Below are positions 14,846-23,814 of a stretch of DNA of 64,000 bases, piece by piece. The stretch covers positions 372,001 to 436,000 of the forward strand of contig CAWAMM010000009.1 of the NCBI GenBank assembly GCA_963783145.1, written 5' to 3'. The DNA comes from DATGKG01 sp963783145 (GTDB lineage Bacteria > Desulfobacterota > Binatia > Binatales > Binataceae). Numbering within the stretch: the stretch's first letter is position 1; every line of letters starts with the position of its first letter. Position numbers and translations under genes: made by a program. The notes beneath the pieces were generated by a model. That model had not been told where the DNA came from. It saw only the letters and a program-made list of their open reading frames with translations, and did not search any database.

Positions 14846-15136
14846 ATGCGCAGCATCAGCAAGAACGAGAATCCCTGGCAGAGTCATGATTGGAAAGTGA
14901 AGACTCTGATCTCGGTAACTCGCGGTGGCTCCCGCCTCGGCTTCACCTGCCGTTCCTGCGAGCGGACCTTCACCCATATGACGGGAAACAATCAGACCTG
15001 GGCCACGGACGGAAAAGATGTCGCTTTAGCTGACACCATCTCGAAGCGCTGGCTTTCCGAGACTTGCCCGGTGACACCAGTCGCGACCGATGGCGCCGAT
15101 CGCCTCAACTACAAGAATTCGCCGGTCGAGAGCTGA
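14846..15136 (+). CDS. hypothetical protein (96 aa)
   Basis: A small protein with a central CRSCERTFTHMT stretch (about residues 35-46) and one more Cys near residue 74, possibly metal-binding. CGAGGGGAACGCA before the ATG gives a plausible ribosome-binding site. It follows the two RRM genes on the same strand (36 bases) and may share their transcript. No family was recognised. Confidence 0.6.
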   Translation: MRSISKNENPWQSHDWKVKTLISVTRGGSRLGFTCRSCERTFTHMTGNNQTWATDGKDVALADTISKRWLSETCPVTPVATDGADRLNYKNSPVES

Positions 15137-15163
15137 TTCCGTTCGATCGAACGAAGCTTCTAC

Positions 15164-16384
15164 TTATTTTGTTGCGGTCGCGGCGCCGGAACGAATCAGC
15201 GTCTCGATCGCGTCAAGCGAATAGCCTAGTTCGCGCAGCACCTCGCGCGTATGTGCGCCAATCTCCGGCGCCACTCCAGGCTTGCGCTTTTCCGAACCCG
15301 CCACAAAAACCGGACTGTTGATGGTTTCGACCTTCCCATGCGAGGGATGATCGATTTCCACCACCGCCTTCGCAGCGCGAAGCTGCGGATCGACCGCGAC
15401 ATCGTCGAGCTTCGGCAGCGGCGCCCATTTGATGTCGAACTTTTTAAACAGCTTGCGCAGCTCGGCGAGATCGCGCGCCTCGAATTGCGATTGCAACAGA
15501 CCATACAGCTCGGCGCGATTCTCGGTGCGCGCCGCGTTGGTGGAAAACAGATCGGTGGTGGCCATGTCGGGAAAACCGAGCGCCTCGCATAGCCGCGGAA
15601 ACTCGTGGTCAGGATCCAGCTGAATGAGCAAGAACGCCTTGCCGTCGCGGCTGGTATATCCGGCCGCGAGAGGATTGGGCGGCGCACCTCCGGGAAGCGC
15701 CTGGGGAAACTCCGCGTTGCAGAATCGCGCCTGAAGGTCGCAAGCGTTGGCCCATGCGCCCGAGGCCATCAGCGAGGTGCCGACCTTGCCCCCGTGCCCA
15801 GTCTTCTCGCGCTGATAAAGCCCGAGCATGATCGCGCCGAACAGCGACATCGCGGTCGGATGATCGCCGAGTCCGGGACGCGGGCCGGCGGGAGTGCCAT
15901 CGCGGCCGGTCATGCTCATGAAGAGACCGGAACGCGCCCAATACGCGAGCGCGTCGAAGGCGGGTTCGTCGGCATCGTCGCCGGCATCGCCATAGCCGGT
16001 CAGATGGGCATAGATGAGGCGATCATTTAGCGAACGGAGATCATCCCATCCGATGCGGAACTTTCGCAGCAAGGTGCCCTGGTAGTTGGTCACGAAGATA
16101 TCCGCGGATTTGACCAGGCGCAGGAGCGCCTCGCGGCCCTCGGGCTTCTCGAAATCGAGCGCGACGCTGCGCTTGTTGCGATTGGTGAGAATCCAGGCCC
16201 AGTTCAACTCGGATTTCGCGGTCCCGGGCAGATGCGGGAAAGCGCGCCATAAATCGCCGGTCGGGCGCTCGATTTTGATGACGTCGGCGCCGAAATCCGA
16301 CAGCACGGTGCAGGAAGCGGGACCGGCGATATAGGTACCGCAATCGATGACGCGAATTCCTGAAAGCAGACCTTTCGATTCCAC
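15164..16384 (-). CDS. family III CoA-transferase (CaiB/BaiF type)
   Basis: A 406-residue CoA-transferase. It shows LSGIRVIDCGTYIAGP at the N-terminus, FGADVIKIERPTGD, and NKRSVALDFEKPEGREALLRL. The GLGDHPTAM stretch places the expected catalytic Asp near residue 180. It moves CoA between carboxylic acids through a mixed anhydride. I prefer the GTG at 16384, which has GAGG six bases upstream, over a TTG 21 bases earlier. It is divergent from the TrpF-like gene. A second family III enzyme lies at 53.3 kb. Substrate unknown. Confidence 0.9.
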   Translation of the reverse strand: MESKGLLSGIRVIDCGTYIAGPASCTVLSDFGADVIKIERPTGDLWRAFPHLPGTAKSELNWAWILTNRNKRSVALDFEKPEGREALLRLVKSADIFVTNYQGTLLRKFRIGWDDLRSLNDRLIYAHLTGYGDAGDDADEPAFDALAYWARSGLFMSMTGRDGTPAGPRPGLGDHPTAMSLFGAIMLGLYQREKTGHGGKVGTSLMASGAWANACDLQARFCNAEFPQALPGGAPPNPLAAGYTSRDGKAFLLIQLDPDHEFPRLCEALGFPDMATTDLFSTNAARTENRAELYGLLQSQFEARDLAELRKLFKKFDIKWAPLPKLDDVAVDPQLRAAKAVVEIDHPSHGKVETINSPVFVAGSEKRKPGVAPEIGAHTREVLRELGYSLDAIETLIRSGAATATK

Positions 16385-16450
16385 GGCAAACCTCGCGGCG
16401 AGCAATTCACATCGTCATCGCATTGCACCGATTTTTGTGCAACCGTTGCG

Positions 16451-17122
16451 ATGAAGATGATCGTCCAGATCTATAGCATGACATCGATTGCGGACGCGGT
16501 CGCGACCGCCGAAGCGGGTGCCGATCTGATTGGCGTGGTGGTCGCGGAGCCGGGCGTGGTTCCCGAGGGCGTCGATGCGAATCTCGCGCGCCAAATCCTC
16601 GCGGGGGCGAGACCGCGTGCTCGCGGCGTCGCGATGTCGCTGCTCGACGATCGCGACGATATCTGCGCGATGGTCGATGCGGTGCGGCCCGACGTGATCC
16701 ACATCGCGGCGCGCGAACTCGATCCGGAAGACTGCGCCTGGATACGCGAGCGCATCGCGCCGGTGCGGTTGCTTCGAGCGATACCGGTGGCGGCGGGGGA
16801 GACTCTCACTGAAGTTGACTCACACCAACATTGTGCCGATTTCCTGATGCTCGAGGCGGGCGCGAAGGGCGCCGCCGGCGAGGTCCACGAATATTCTATC
16901 TGCCGAGACGTCGTTCTACGCTCCAAGGTGCCGGTGATTCTCGCTGGAGGCCTCTCTGCCGACAACGTGTCGCAGGCGATCGCCACGGTTCGCCCCTGGG
17001 GGGTCGATTCTTTCACCCATACCGATCTTCCCGGCCAGCGCGGCAAGAAGGACATCGCGCGAGTGCGCGCCTTCGTGGCCGCCGCGATGCGCGCCTTCGC
17101 CGACGTCATCGAGCGTTCATAA
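16451..17122 (+). CDS. phosphoribosylanthranilate isomerase-like TIM barrel, active-site residues not conserved
   Basis: A 223-residue protein matching the TrpF fold. It has VPVILAGGLSADNVSQAI near residue 170, the phosphate-binding loop, and WGVDSFTHTD followed by KKDIARVRAFV. At the N-terminus, where TrpF has KICG with the catalytic Cys, it reads VQIYS. At the catalytic Asp position (usually LLD) it has MLE. Both key residues are therefore changed, and tryptophan synthesis is unlikely. No trp genes are adjacent; phosphoketolase follows by 66 bases on the same strand. It may isomerise or bind another sugar phosphate. Confidence 0.75.
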   Translation: MKMIVQIYSMTSIADAVATAEAGADLIGVVVAEPGVVPEGVDANLARQILAGARPRARGVAMSLLDDRDDICAMVDAVRPDVIHIAARELDPEDCAWIRERIAPVRLLRAIPVAAGETLTEVDSHQHCADFLMLEAGAKGAAGEVHEYSICRDVVLRSKVPVILAGGLSADNVSQAIATVRPWGVDSFTHTDLPGQRGKKDIARVRAFVAAAMRAFADVIERS

Positions 17123-17188
17123 GCTCGTCGCCTCTCCTTCCTACCTACTCGCGGCCCGCGCGGGTAAGATTTTCTCAAAGGAGTTACC

Positions 17189-19552
17189 ATGCCCGGCAGA
17201 CTCTCCCCCCGCGAACTCCAACTCATCGACGCTTACTGGCGCGCTTCCAACTACCTTACCATCGGGCAGATTTACCTACAGGCGAATCCGCTGTTGCGCG
17301 AGCCGCTACGCGCCGAGCACATCAAGCCGCGCCTGCTCGGCCATTGGGGCACCTCGCCGGGACAGAATCTGGTCTATGTCCATTTGAATCGCATCATCCG
17401 CGAGCACGCCGCCTCGATGATTTACGTTTCGGGTCCCGGTCACGGCGGTCCGGCGGTGGTCGCACAGACCTACCTTGAGGGCACCTATTCCGAAATCTAT
17501 CCGAAGGTTTCGCAGGACCTCGAAGGATTGCGAATCCTGTTCCGGCAGTTTTCCACTCCCGGTGGCATTCCGAGTCATGCCGGTCCGCACATTCCAGGTT
17601 CGATTAATGAGGGTGGCGAGCTCGGCTATTCGCTCGCGCATTCGTTCGGCGCTGCGTTTGATAACCCCGAGCTTATCGTGGCGTGCGTGATTGGCGATGG
17701 GGAGGCGGAGACCTGCCCGCTCGAAGGCGCGTGGAAGGGAATCAACTTCCTCAATCCGGTGCGTGATGGCGCGGTGCTCCCGATCCTACATCTCAACGGC
17801 TACAAAATCTCCGGCCCCACGGTGCTGGCGCGCGAGAGCGACGACGAAGTCCGCCAGCTGCTCAATGGCCATGGCTACGAGGTCTATTTCGTCGAGGGCG
17901 ATGACCCGATGGTGGTGCATCAGCAGATGGCTGCCACGCTGGAGTCGTGCTTCACCGTCATTCGGCAGATCCAGAACGACGCGCGCAGTCGCGGCTTGCA
18001 TGAGCGTCCGCGCTGGCCCGCGATAGTGATGCGCACGCTCAAAGGATGGACCGGTCCTAAGGTGGTCGATGGTCTCCAAATCGAGGGAACCTTCCGGGCC
18101 CATCAGGTGCCGCTCGCGAATGTTAAGGACAATCCCGAACATCTGAAATTGCTCGACGATTGGATGCGTAGCTATCGGCCCGAGGAGTTGTTCGATCGCG
18201 AGGGCCGCTTGAATCGGGAAATCGCGGAACTTGCGCCGCGCGGGCATCGCCGGATGAGCGCCAATCCGATCGCGAACGGCGGCGAATTTCCGGAGCCGCT
18301 GGTTATCCCCGAATACACTCAGTACGCGGTCCAGATGAAAGATCACGGAGCTGAGTCGGTCGAGAACACCAGATGCTTCGGGGCGATGATGCGCGACATT
18401 TTCAAGTGCAACGAAAAGCAGCACAACTTCCGCCTCTTCTGTCCCGATGAAACCAACTCCAATCGTCTCGGCGACGTATTCGAGGTCGAGAATCGATGTC
18501 TGGTCAGCACCATCTACCCCTATGATGACCACGTGTCACGAGATGGCCGCATTATGGAAGCCCTGTCGGAACATAATCACGAGGGTTGGCTGGAAGGCTA
18601 CACGCTCACCGGGCGTCATGGCGTATTTGCGACCTATGAAGCCTTCGCGATGATCGTCGATTCGATGACCGCGCAGCACGCCAAGTGGCTGAAGACTTGT
18701 CATACTGAGCTGCCCTGGCGCAGACCTATCCCGTCGCTGAACTATCTGCTCACCTCGACCTGCTGGCGCAACGATCACAACGGCTTCAGTCATCAGGGGC
18801 CGGGCTTTATCGATAGCATTCTGACCAAGCAGGGGATTATCACCCGAATTTACCTGCCGCCCGACGCCAACTGCCTGCTGTCGGTCGCCGACCATTGTTT
18901 GCGCAGTCACAACTACATCAACCTGATAGTCATCGATAAGCAGCCGCACCTGCAGTACCTCAACATCGATGACGCGCGAGAACACTGTGCGCGTGGAGCT
19001 TCACGATGGGACTGGGCCAGCAACGATCATGATGGCAAGCCGGACATCGTGCTCGCCTGCGCCGGCGACGTATCGACGATGGAAACGCTGGCGGCGGCGT
19101 GGCTGCTGCGCAAGCATCTTCCCGCGATGAAAGTCCGGGTGGTCAACGTGGTCGACCTGATGCGGCTATGGCCACCTGATGTACATCCTCACGGAATGGA
19201 CGAGGAGACCTTCATAAGCCTTTTCACCGGGACTACCGATGTAGTCTTCGCGTTTCATGGATATCCTCGCGCGATCCACGAGATTCTGCATGGCAGAACC
19301 AACGCGCCTCGGTTTCATGTCCGTGGCTATATGGAAGAGGGGACGACCACCACGCCATTCGACATGGTGGTGCTCAACAAGACCAGCCGCTTTCACCTAT
19401 GCCTCGAGGCCTTGCGTCGCGCCTCGACGATTCCCGGCTCGGGGCAGTTGATTGAGCTATGCCAGAACGCGCTCGATCGCCATCGCAAGTATGTGGTGGA
19501 GCATCTGGAAGATATCCCGGAAATCGCCAACTGGAAGTGGACCGACGCGTAG
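17189..19552 (+). CDS. xylulose-5-phosphate/fructose-6-phosphate phosphoketolase
   Basis: A 787-residue thiamine-diphosphate enzyme of full family length. It has GPGHGGPAVVAQTYLEGTY, the phosphoketolase signature EGGELGYSLAHSFGAAFDNP, the ThDP motif GDGEAETCPLEGAW, and LTSTCWRNDHNGFSHQGPG in the pyrimidine-binding half. It splits xylulose-5-P or fructose-6-P with phosphate into acetyl-P and glyceraldehyde-3-P or erythrose-4-P. The usual Gly in GEAETGPL is Cys here. AAAGGAG precedes the ATG. No acetate kinase or phosphotransacetylase is next to it. Confidence 0.96.
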   Translation: MPGRLSPRELQLIDAYWRASNYLTIGQIYLQANPLLREPLRAEHIKPRLLGHWGTSPGQNLVYVHLNRIIREHAASMIYVSGPGHGGPAVVAQTYLEGTYSEIYPKVSQDLEGLRILFRQFSTPGGIPSHAGPHIPGSINEGGELGYSLAHSFGAAFDNPELIVACVIGDGEAETCPLEGAWKGINFLNPVRDGAVLPILHLNGYKISGPTVLARESDDEVRQLLNGHGYEVYFVEGDDPMVVHQQMAATLESCFTVIRQIQNDARSRGLHERPRWPAIVMRTLKGWTGPKVVDGLQIEGTFRAHQVPLANVKDNPEHLKLLDDWMRSYRPEELFDREGRLNREIAELAPRGHRRMSANPIANGGEFPEPLVIPEYTQYAVQMKDHGAESVENTRCFGAMMRDIFKCNEKQHNFRLFCPDETNSNRLGDVFEVENRCLVSTIYPYDDHVSRDGRIMEALSEHNHEGWLEGYTLTGRHGVFATYEAFAMIVDSMTAQHAKWLKTCHTELPWRRPIPSLNYLLTSTCWRNDHNGFSHQGPGFIDSILTKQGIITRIYLPPDANCLLSVADHCLRSHNYINLIVIDKQPHLQYLNIDDAREHCARGASRWDWASNDHDGKPDIVLACAGDVSTMETLAAAWLLRKHLPAMKVRVVNVVDLMRLWPPDVHPHGMDEETFISLFTGTTDVVFAFHGYPRAIHEILHGRTNAPRFHVRGYMEEGTTTTPFDMVVLNKTSRFHLCLEALRRASTIPGSGQLIELCQNALDRHRKYVVEHLEDIPEIANWKWTDA

Positions 19553-19728
19553 CGTACACGCCACATCGTCGCGAGCGACGCAAAGTCGCTCGCTCATCCA
19601 ATGACAATGGAAGGACTCGATCCGCGTTCTTCGAGCATTCGGCCGGTGAACCTCCGCGCCACGGCGCGTGCCTGCTAACCTGGCAGTGAGCGAGTTTGCG
19701 CTACGATGTTCTGGGTTGAAAGCGCATA

Positions 19729-21175
19729 ATGGAAATCGTGCTGGGTTATCGCAGATCCGTCGGAAAGACCGCGGAAACATGGCGAGCCGCGCTCGTCCTT
19801 CCGATGCTCTTCGCAATTATGGCATCCGCCGCTCCGGCGCAAGCCTTTTTGGCAACCTTGCTCAAAGATGGCCGGGTACTCTTCACGGACGATCCTGACT
19901 ACGGTGCGATAGAAGATTCTTCGATGTCAAAGGCGGGGAGCCGTATGTCGCCCTCGGTCCTCTTTGATCCTTCGAGCAATCGGTTCAGTTACTCGGGCCC
20001 GATGATTAATCACCGATTCAACTATGGGGCGACGCCGCTGCTGGACGGAGGGGTATTGTTTCTCGGTGGATGGGCAAACGGCAATACCGGGCCGATTGCT
20101 ACCGGGGAACATTATGACCCAGCTACACAGCGTTTCACGCCGACAGGATCAATGAGCGCCCGACGCATGTACTTCACCGCGACTCGGCTGCTCAACGGGA
20201 AGGTGTTGGTGACCGGCGGTTGCTCCGATGGGATGTCTGACCTTTGTCCGCCGGAGAATATCCTGAAGACTGCGGAGTTATATGATCCGGCGACCAACAG
20301 CTTCGAAATGACAGATTCGATGCCATCCTCAAGGTATCAGCATACAGCGCTACTGCTCCACGATGGCAACGTGCTGATCTTCGGCGGCCACGCAGGGTCT
20401 GGAAATCGTCGTTTTTTGCTCTATCATCCTGACACTGGCAGGTTTTCGAGCCCACCCGGAAACCGAGAGGTTTGGGGCGGCGCTGACCAAGCGATCCTAC
20501 TGAAAGACGACCGGGTTCTTTTCACCGACGTGGGACCAGTCCTTCACGCAGAGGCCTGGCTTTACGATCCCTCCACAGGCCGGTTCGGGGAGACCGGGAT
20601 TCCGACAGTGTACCGCACGGGGGGGGTCCGGGACGCTGCTGAAGGATGGCAGAGTACTGATCGCGGGGGGTCGCGGCGAACCGGCACTCGGTGCCATCGC
20701 CGACCCGTATCTCGGTCCGAATGCGCCAGCGAGCGAGCCCATCGCCAGTCCAATCCTGAGCCGCTTGAATACCGCTGAGCTTTACAACCCGGATACCGGG
20801 AGATTTACCCCTACCAATCCCTTGCCGGTCCCCGCAAATTGGCCCGATACACCTGGACTCCCGCTGCGGTGCGGCCCGGTTCTCCTTGCTAACGGACAGA
20901 TTCTATTGGTCGGCAACCCGGACCCGGAGACCGCGGCCGTTTACGACCCAGCGAGCGGAACGTTCCGCTCGATAGATGGGATGATCAAACCTGGCGACCA
21001 ATCCTCCGCGACTTTGCTCAACGATGGCCGAGTACTGTTAGTCGGGGCCGGCAAATCGTTGTGCTACGGAGCTTATGGGAACTGCCAGTCGATTGAGCAG
21101 GAAATCGGCAGCAAAGCGGAGCTATACGATCCCAGTGCTGGAAAATTCACCGTGATTGAGACCGGATTCGATTGA
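19729..21175 (+). pseudogene. secreted kelch/beta-propeller repeat protein with a one-base frameshift
   Basis: A signal peptide (MLFAIMASAAPAQA) is followed by repeated blocks of about 50 residues. Each contains LLKDGRVL or LLDGGVLF, GG, and AELYDPATNSF-like strands, as in kelch or galactose-oxidase-type propellers. The frame breaks at a run of eight G at 20619-20626. Removing one G joins VYRTGGSGTLLKDGRVLIAGG and continues the repeats to 21175, giving about 481 residues. It may be a recent pseudogene, a sequencing or consensus error, or slippage-controlled expression. The protein would be periplasmic or secreted. Confidence 0.8.
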
Positions 21176-21340
21176 ACCGTAACCTCGCTCCGGCCCCGTC
21201 GCGGGAGGCTTCACGATCGCGCCGCGCTCACACGTTACCCTATTGGTTCGGCTGCGGGCCCATGTGACCAGCGAGTTTCCGAGCTGATGGAAAGCCGGTC
21301 TCCCGGCCGAAAGACCCGCTGGATATTCGTATCACTTTTG

Positions 21341-21348
21341 GTACATAA
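21341..21348 (+). promoter_or_regulatory. -10-like element immediately before higB
   Basis: TACATAAT lies seven bases before the GTG start of the toxin gene, so transcription could begin at or very near the GTG and yield a leaderless message. No recognisable ribosome-binding site precedes the GTG, which fits. The -35 region is weak. Confidence 0.35.
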
Positions 21349-21355
21349 TTGTTTT

Positions 21356-21712
21356 GTGAGCCGGGAGGAACAAACTCCGGAGATTCCGGTCCGGTTTTAC
21401 CGCACGGAAGCGGGCGGGTCCCCGGTGCTCGATTGGCTGCGCGGTCTTGACAAGCCCGACCGGCACGCTATCGGGCTTGACCTCATGCGAGTGCAGTTCG
21501 GCTGGCCGATTGGGAGGCCACTAGTGCGAAGCCTTAAAGATGGTCTTTGGGAAGTGCGCTCGTCGCTTCCGAGCCAGCGGATAGCGCGGCTTATCCTATG
21601 CTTTCACGATCAGATGCTCGTGGTGGTGCATGGGTTTATCAAGAAAACGCAGAAAACGCCTGCGGATGACCTGGCCCTGGCGAAACGGAGAATGAAGGAG
21701 GTTACGAAATGA
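21356..21712 (+). CDS. higB: RelE/HigB-like toxin (phage Gp49-type)
   Basis: A 118-residue toxin: IPVRFYRTEAGGSPVLDWLRGL at the N-terminus, RPLVRSLKDGLWEVRSSLPSQRIARLILCF in the core, and VVHGFIKKTQKTPADDLALAKRRM at the C-terminus. This is the pattern of the Gp49/HigB family. The GTG at 21356 starts close to the first strand and lies just after a -10-like element. It overlaps the antitoxin gene by four bases. It should cleave ribosome-bound mRNA when HigA is lost. Confidence 0.9.
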   Translation: MSREEQTPEIPVRFYRTEAGGSPVLDWLRGLDKPDRHAIGLDLMRVQFGWPIGRPLVRSLKDGLWEVRSSLPSQRIARLILCFHDQMLVVVHGFIKKTQKTPADDLALAKRRMKEVTK

Positions 21713-21996
21713 GAAAGCGGAATAAGCATATCGGCTCGTCACTGGAGGACTTCCTCAAAGAGGAAGGCGTCCTCGAAGAGACCCGCGCGGTCGCGCTGAA
21801 AGAGACCCTGGCCTGGCAAGTTCAGCAGGCGATGGAGAAGGACAAAATCAGCAAGGTAGAGATGGCGCGGCGCATGAACACCAGCCGCGCGGCGCTGGAT
21901 CGTCTTCTCGATCCGAAAAATGCCTCGGTGACGCTGCAAACCCTAACGCGCGCGGCACACGCTATCGGTCGCGATCTGCGCATCGAGCTGGTTTGA
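21709..21996 (+). CDS. higA: XRE-family antitoxin (HigA-like)
   Basis: A 95-residue protein with a C-terminal helix-turn-helix (ISKVEMARRMNTSRAALDRLLD, residues 45-66) followed by SVTLQTLTRAAHAIGRDLRIEL. This is the usual structure of HigA-like antitoxins paired with Gp49-type toxins. ATGA overlap with the toxin indicates translational coupling. It should neutralise the toxin and repress the operon. Confidence 0.92.
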   Translation: MRKRNKHIGSSLEDFLKEEGVLEETRAVALKETLAWQVQQAMEKDKISKVEMARRMNTSRAALDRLLDPKNASVTLQTLTRAAHAIGRDLRIELV

Positions 21997-22125
21997 AAAC
22001 TGAAGCCTCAGCATGAGGGCTAACAGAGCGACTGGTGAAGATTAAGCATTACAACAATCGCGAGAGTGCGCTTTTGGATTCAATGTCGTCAGGGTCGCAG
22101 ACTGCTTTTCCGCAAACTGCTAGAG

Positions 22126-23814
22126 CTAGTCTTCCAGTGTGGTGAAGCGGATGAGGCCGAAGAGCAGGAACAACACTCCTAGACCCATGGTGGCGGCGAA
22201 GGGCCAGAGCGTCGCCGACGGCGGCTGATTGCGGATCATCAAATCGTTGTAGGACTGCATCGTCCAGGTGGTCGGCGCGAAGCGCGCCAGCATACGCATC
22301 CAGCCGGGCTCGAAATCCAACGGCCACCAGCATCCGCCGATTGCCGCGATCGCCATGCTCAAGGTTACGCCAAACGGCATTACCGAATCATGAGTGCGGG
22401 AGATCGAAGCTATCACTAGACCCAGCGCCGCGGATGCGAACGAGATCCCGACCGTAGGAATCAGCAGTGCGAGCGGGTAGCGCCCGAGCGCGACTCCGAA
22501 CAGCACCCGACCGACCGCGAACAGCAAGACCATCTGCAATATGCCGACGATGAAGCGTGCGATCAATTTTCCCAGCAGCAAACCGGGCAGCGGCGCGCCG
22601 CTCACGCGCATCCGCCGCAGGGTGCCCCAGTCACGTTCGTCGAACAGCGTGAGCGCGATGCCGAGCATCATGCCGATGAGCAAAAAAGTTATTCCGAAGC
22701 CGGGAACGTACTGGTCGAATGCATTGATGACAGTCAGTTCGCCCTCAGTGGCGGGGCGCTCGACGAAGCCGAGGTCGCCGGGCAGGGTCGGAACCCGCGA
22801 GGCCTCGAAACGATTCAGCTCGGCGGCAGCGTCGAGGTCCGGCATCGCGGGCAATTTGGGAAGCTTGACTGCAAATGCTTCGGGCGAAGGTGGGGGTAGC
22901 GTGGTTTCGATGGTGGGCGGCACGATCGGCTGGCTCAGCTTCGCAAGTTGGGCCTCGGCCGGAGGAGTAGGAAACGCCGGAGGTGGCGGGATGTCCGCCG
23001 CGTGTCTGCCCGCAAGGGTTTTCAGCTTCGCCAGCCAATCCTCGAATGCGCGCTGACTTGCCTGCAGTTGCGCGAGGTAGTTCTGAATCGTGCGCAGGAT
23101 GGTCTCGCGCTCGGCGAGTTGACGCTGCACGTCCGACCAGGCCGCGTTTTGGCGCGTCTTTATGGTTTCGGAAGCCTCGGCGGCAGCCTCTTTGAGGGCA
23201 GCATCGATCTGCGCGCGAATCGATGCCTCGATCCTGGTTTGCCGGTTCGCAGCTTCGCTGTGGAACTGGGTCCGCTCGCTCGCAATCTCGCCCGACAGAT
23301 GCTGGAGGCTGGTGCGCAAGTCGTTGTCCGCCTGCTCGAGGCGCTGCTGTGCGGTCGCACGCGCCTGCGCGCCCACCGTGCGGCAGAGCTCATCGAGGTG
23401 AAGTTCGAGCGCGTTGACTTCGATGCGTCTGACCGGATCGACGAACAGGATCAGTTGCGGATCGCGACCCGCCACGACCGCATCGGTGGTGCCGGCGGGA
23501 ATTTCGATCGCGATCGGGGTGCGATCGCGATGGCTCACCAGGCGTCGCGCCGTGTCGGGATCGTCGAGCAACTCGACCGTGATCGAGGGCTGGCGGCGCA
23601 GCGCATCGATGATGCCCTGCGCTACTTCTCCGTGGTCATGATTCACTACTGGAAGTCGGATCGAGCCGGCGGATCCGCCATACAGCTCGCCCAGCGCATA
23701 GCCGGCCACCGTGATGATCACCACCGGCGCAAACAGCAGCATGAACAGCACGATGGGATCCTTGATGAGGAGCCGCGCCTCGTTTTGAATTGTCAGCCAG
23801 ATTGCGCGGGGCAT
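22126..23814 (-). CDS. ABC-2 type transporter permease
   Basis: A 562-residue membrane protein with one N-terminal membrane segment (LFMLLFAPVVIITVAGYAL). A large extracytoplasmic region of roughly 300 residues follows, with a long helical, Glu/Gln/Arg-rich stretch and a Pro-rich segment. Five more membrane segments carry the ABC-2 core (FLLIGMMLGIALTLFDERDWGTLRRMRVSG). The ATG of MPRAIW overlaps the stop of the ATPase gene (ATGA), which fixes the start; longer frames upstream are inside that gene. It exports a lipid-like or drug substrate with its ATPase. The big periplasmic insertion resembles YhiH/YbhS-type exporters. Confidence 0.88.
   Translation of the reverse strand: MPRAIWLTIQNEARLLIKDPIVLFMLLFAPVVIITVAGYALGELYGGSAGSIRLPVVNHDHGEVAQGIIDALRRQPSITVELLDDPDTARRLVSHRDRTPIAIEIPAGTTDAVVAGRDPQLILFVDPVRRIEVNALELHLDELCRTVGAQARATAQQRLEQADNDLRTSLQHLSGEIASERTQFHSEAANRQTRIEASIRAQIDAALKEAAAEASETIKTRQNAAWSDVQRQLAERETILRTIQNYLAQLQASQRAFEDWLAKLKTLAGRHAADIPPPPAFPTPPAEAQLAKLSQPIVPPTIETTLPPPSPEAFAVKLPKLPAMPDLDAAAELNRFEASRVPTLPGDLGFVERPATEGELTVINAFDQYVPGFGITFLLIGMMLGIALTLFDERDWGTLRRMRVSGAPLPGLLLGKLIARFIVGILQMVLLFAVGRVLFGVALGRYPLALLIPTVGISFASAALGLVIASISRTHDSVMPFGVTLSMAIAAIGGCWWPLDFEPGWMRMLARFAPTTWTMQSYNDLMIRNQPPSATLWPFAATMGLGVLFLLFGLIRFTTLED

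Noticed and set aside
17189..19552. Cys in place of Gly in the phosphoketolase GEAETGPL motif as a sign of inactivation
   Set aside because: All other cofactor and signature residues are intact and the length is normal, so a tolerated substitution is more likely.
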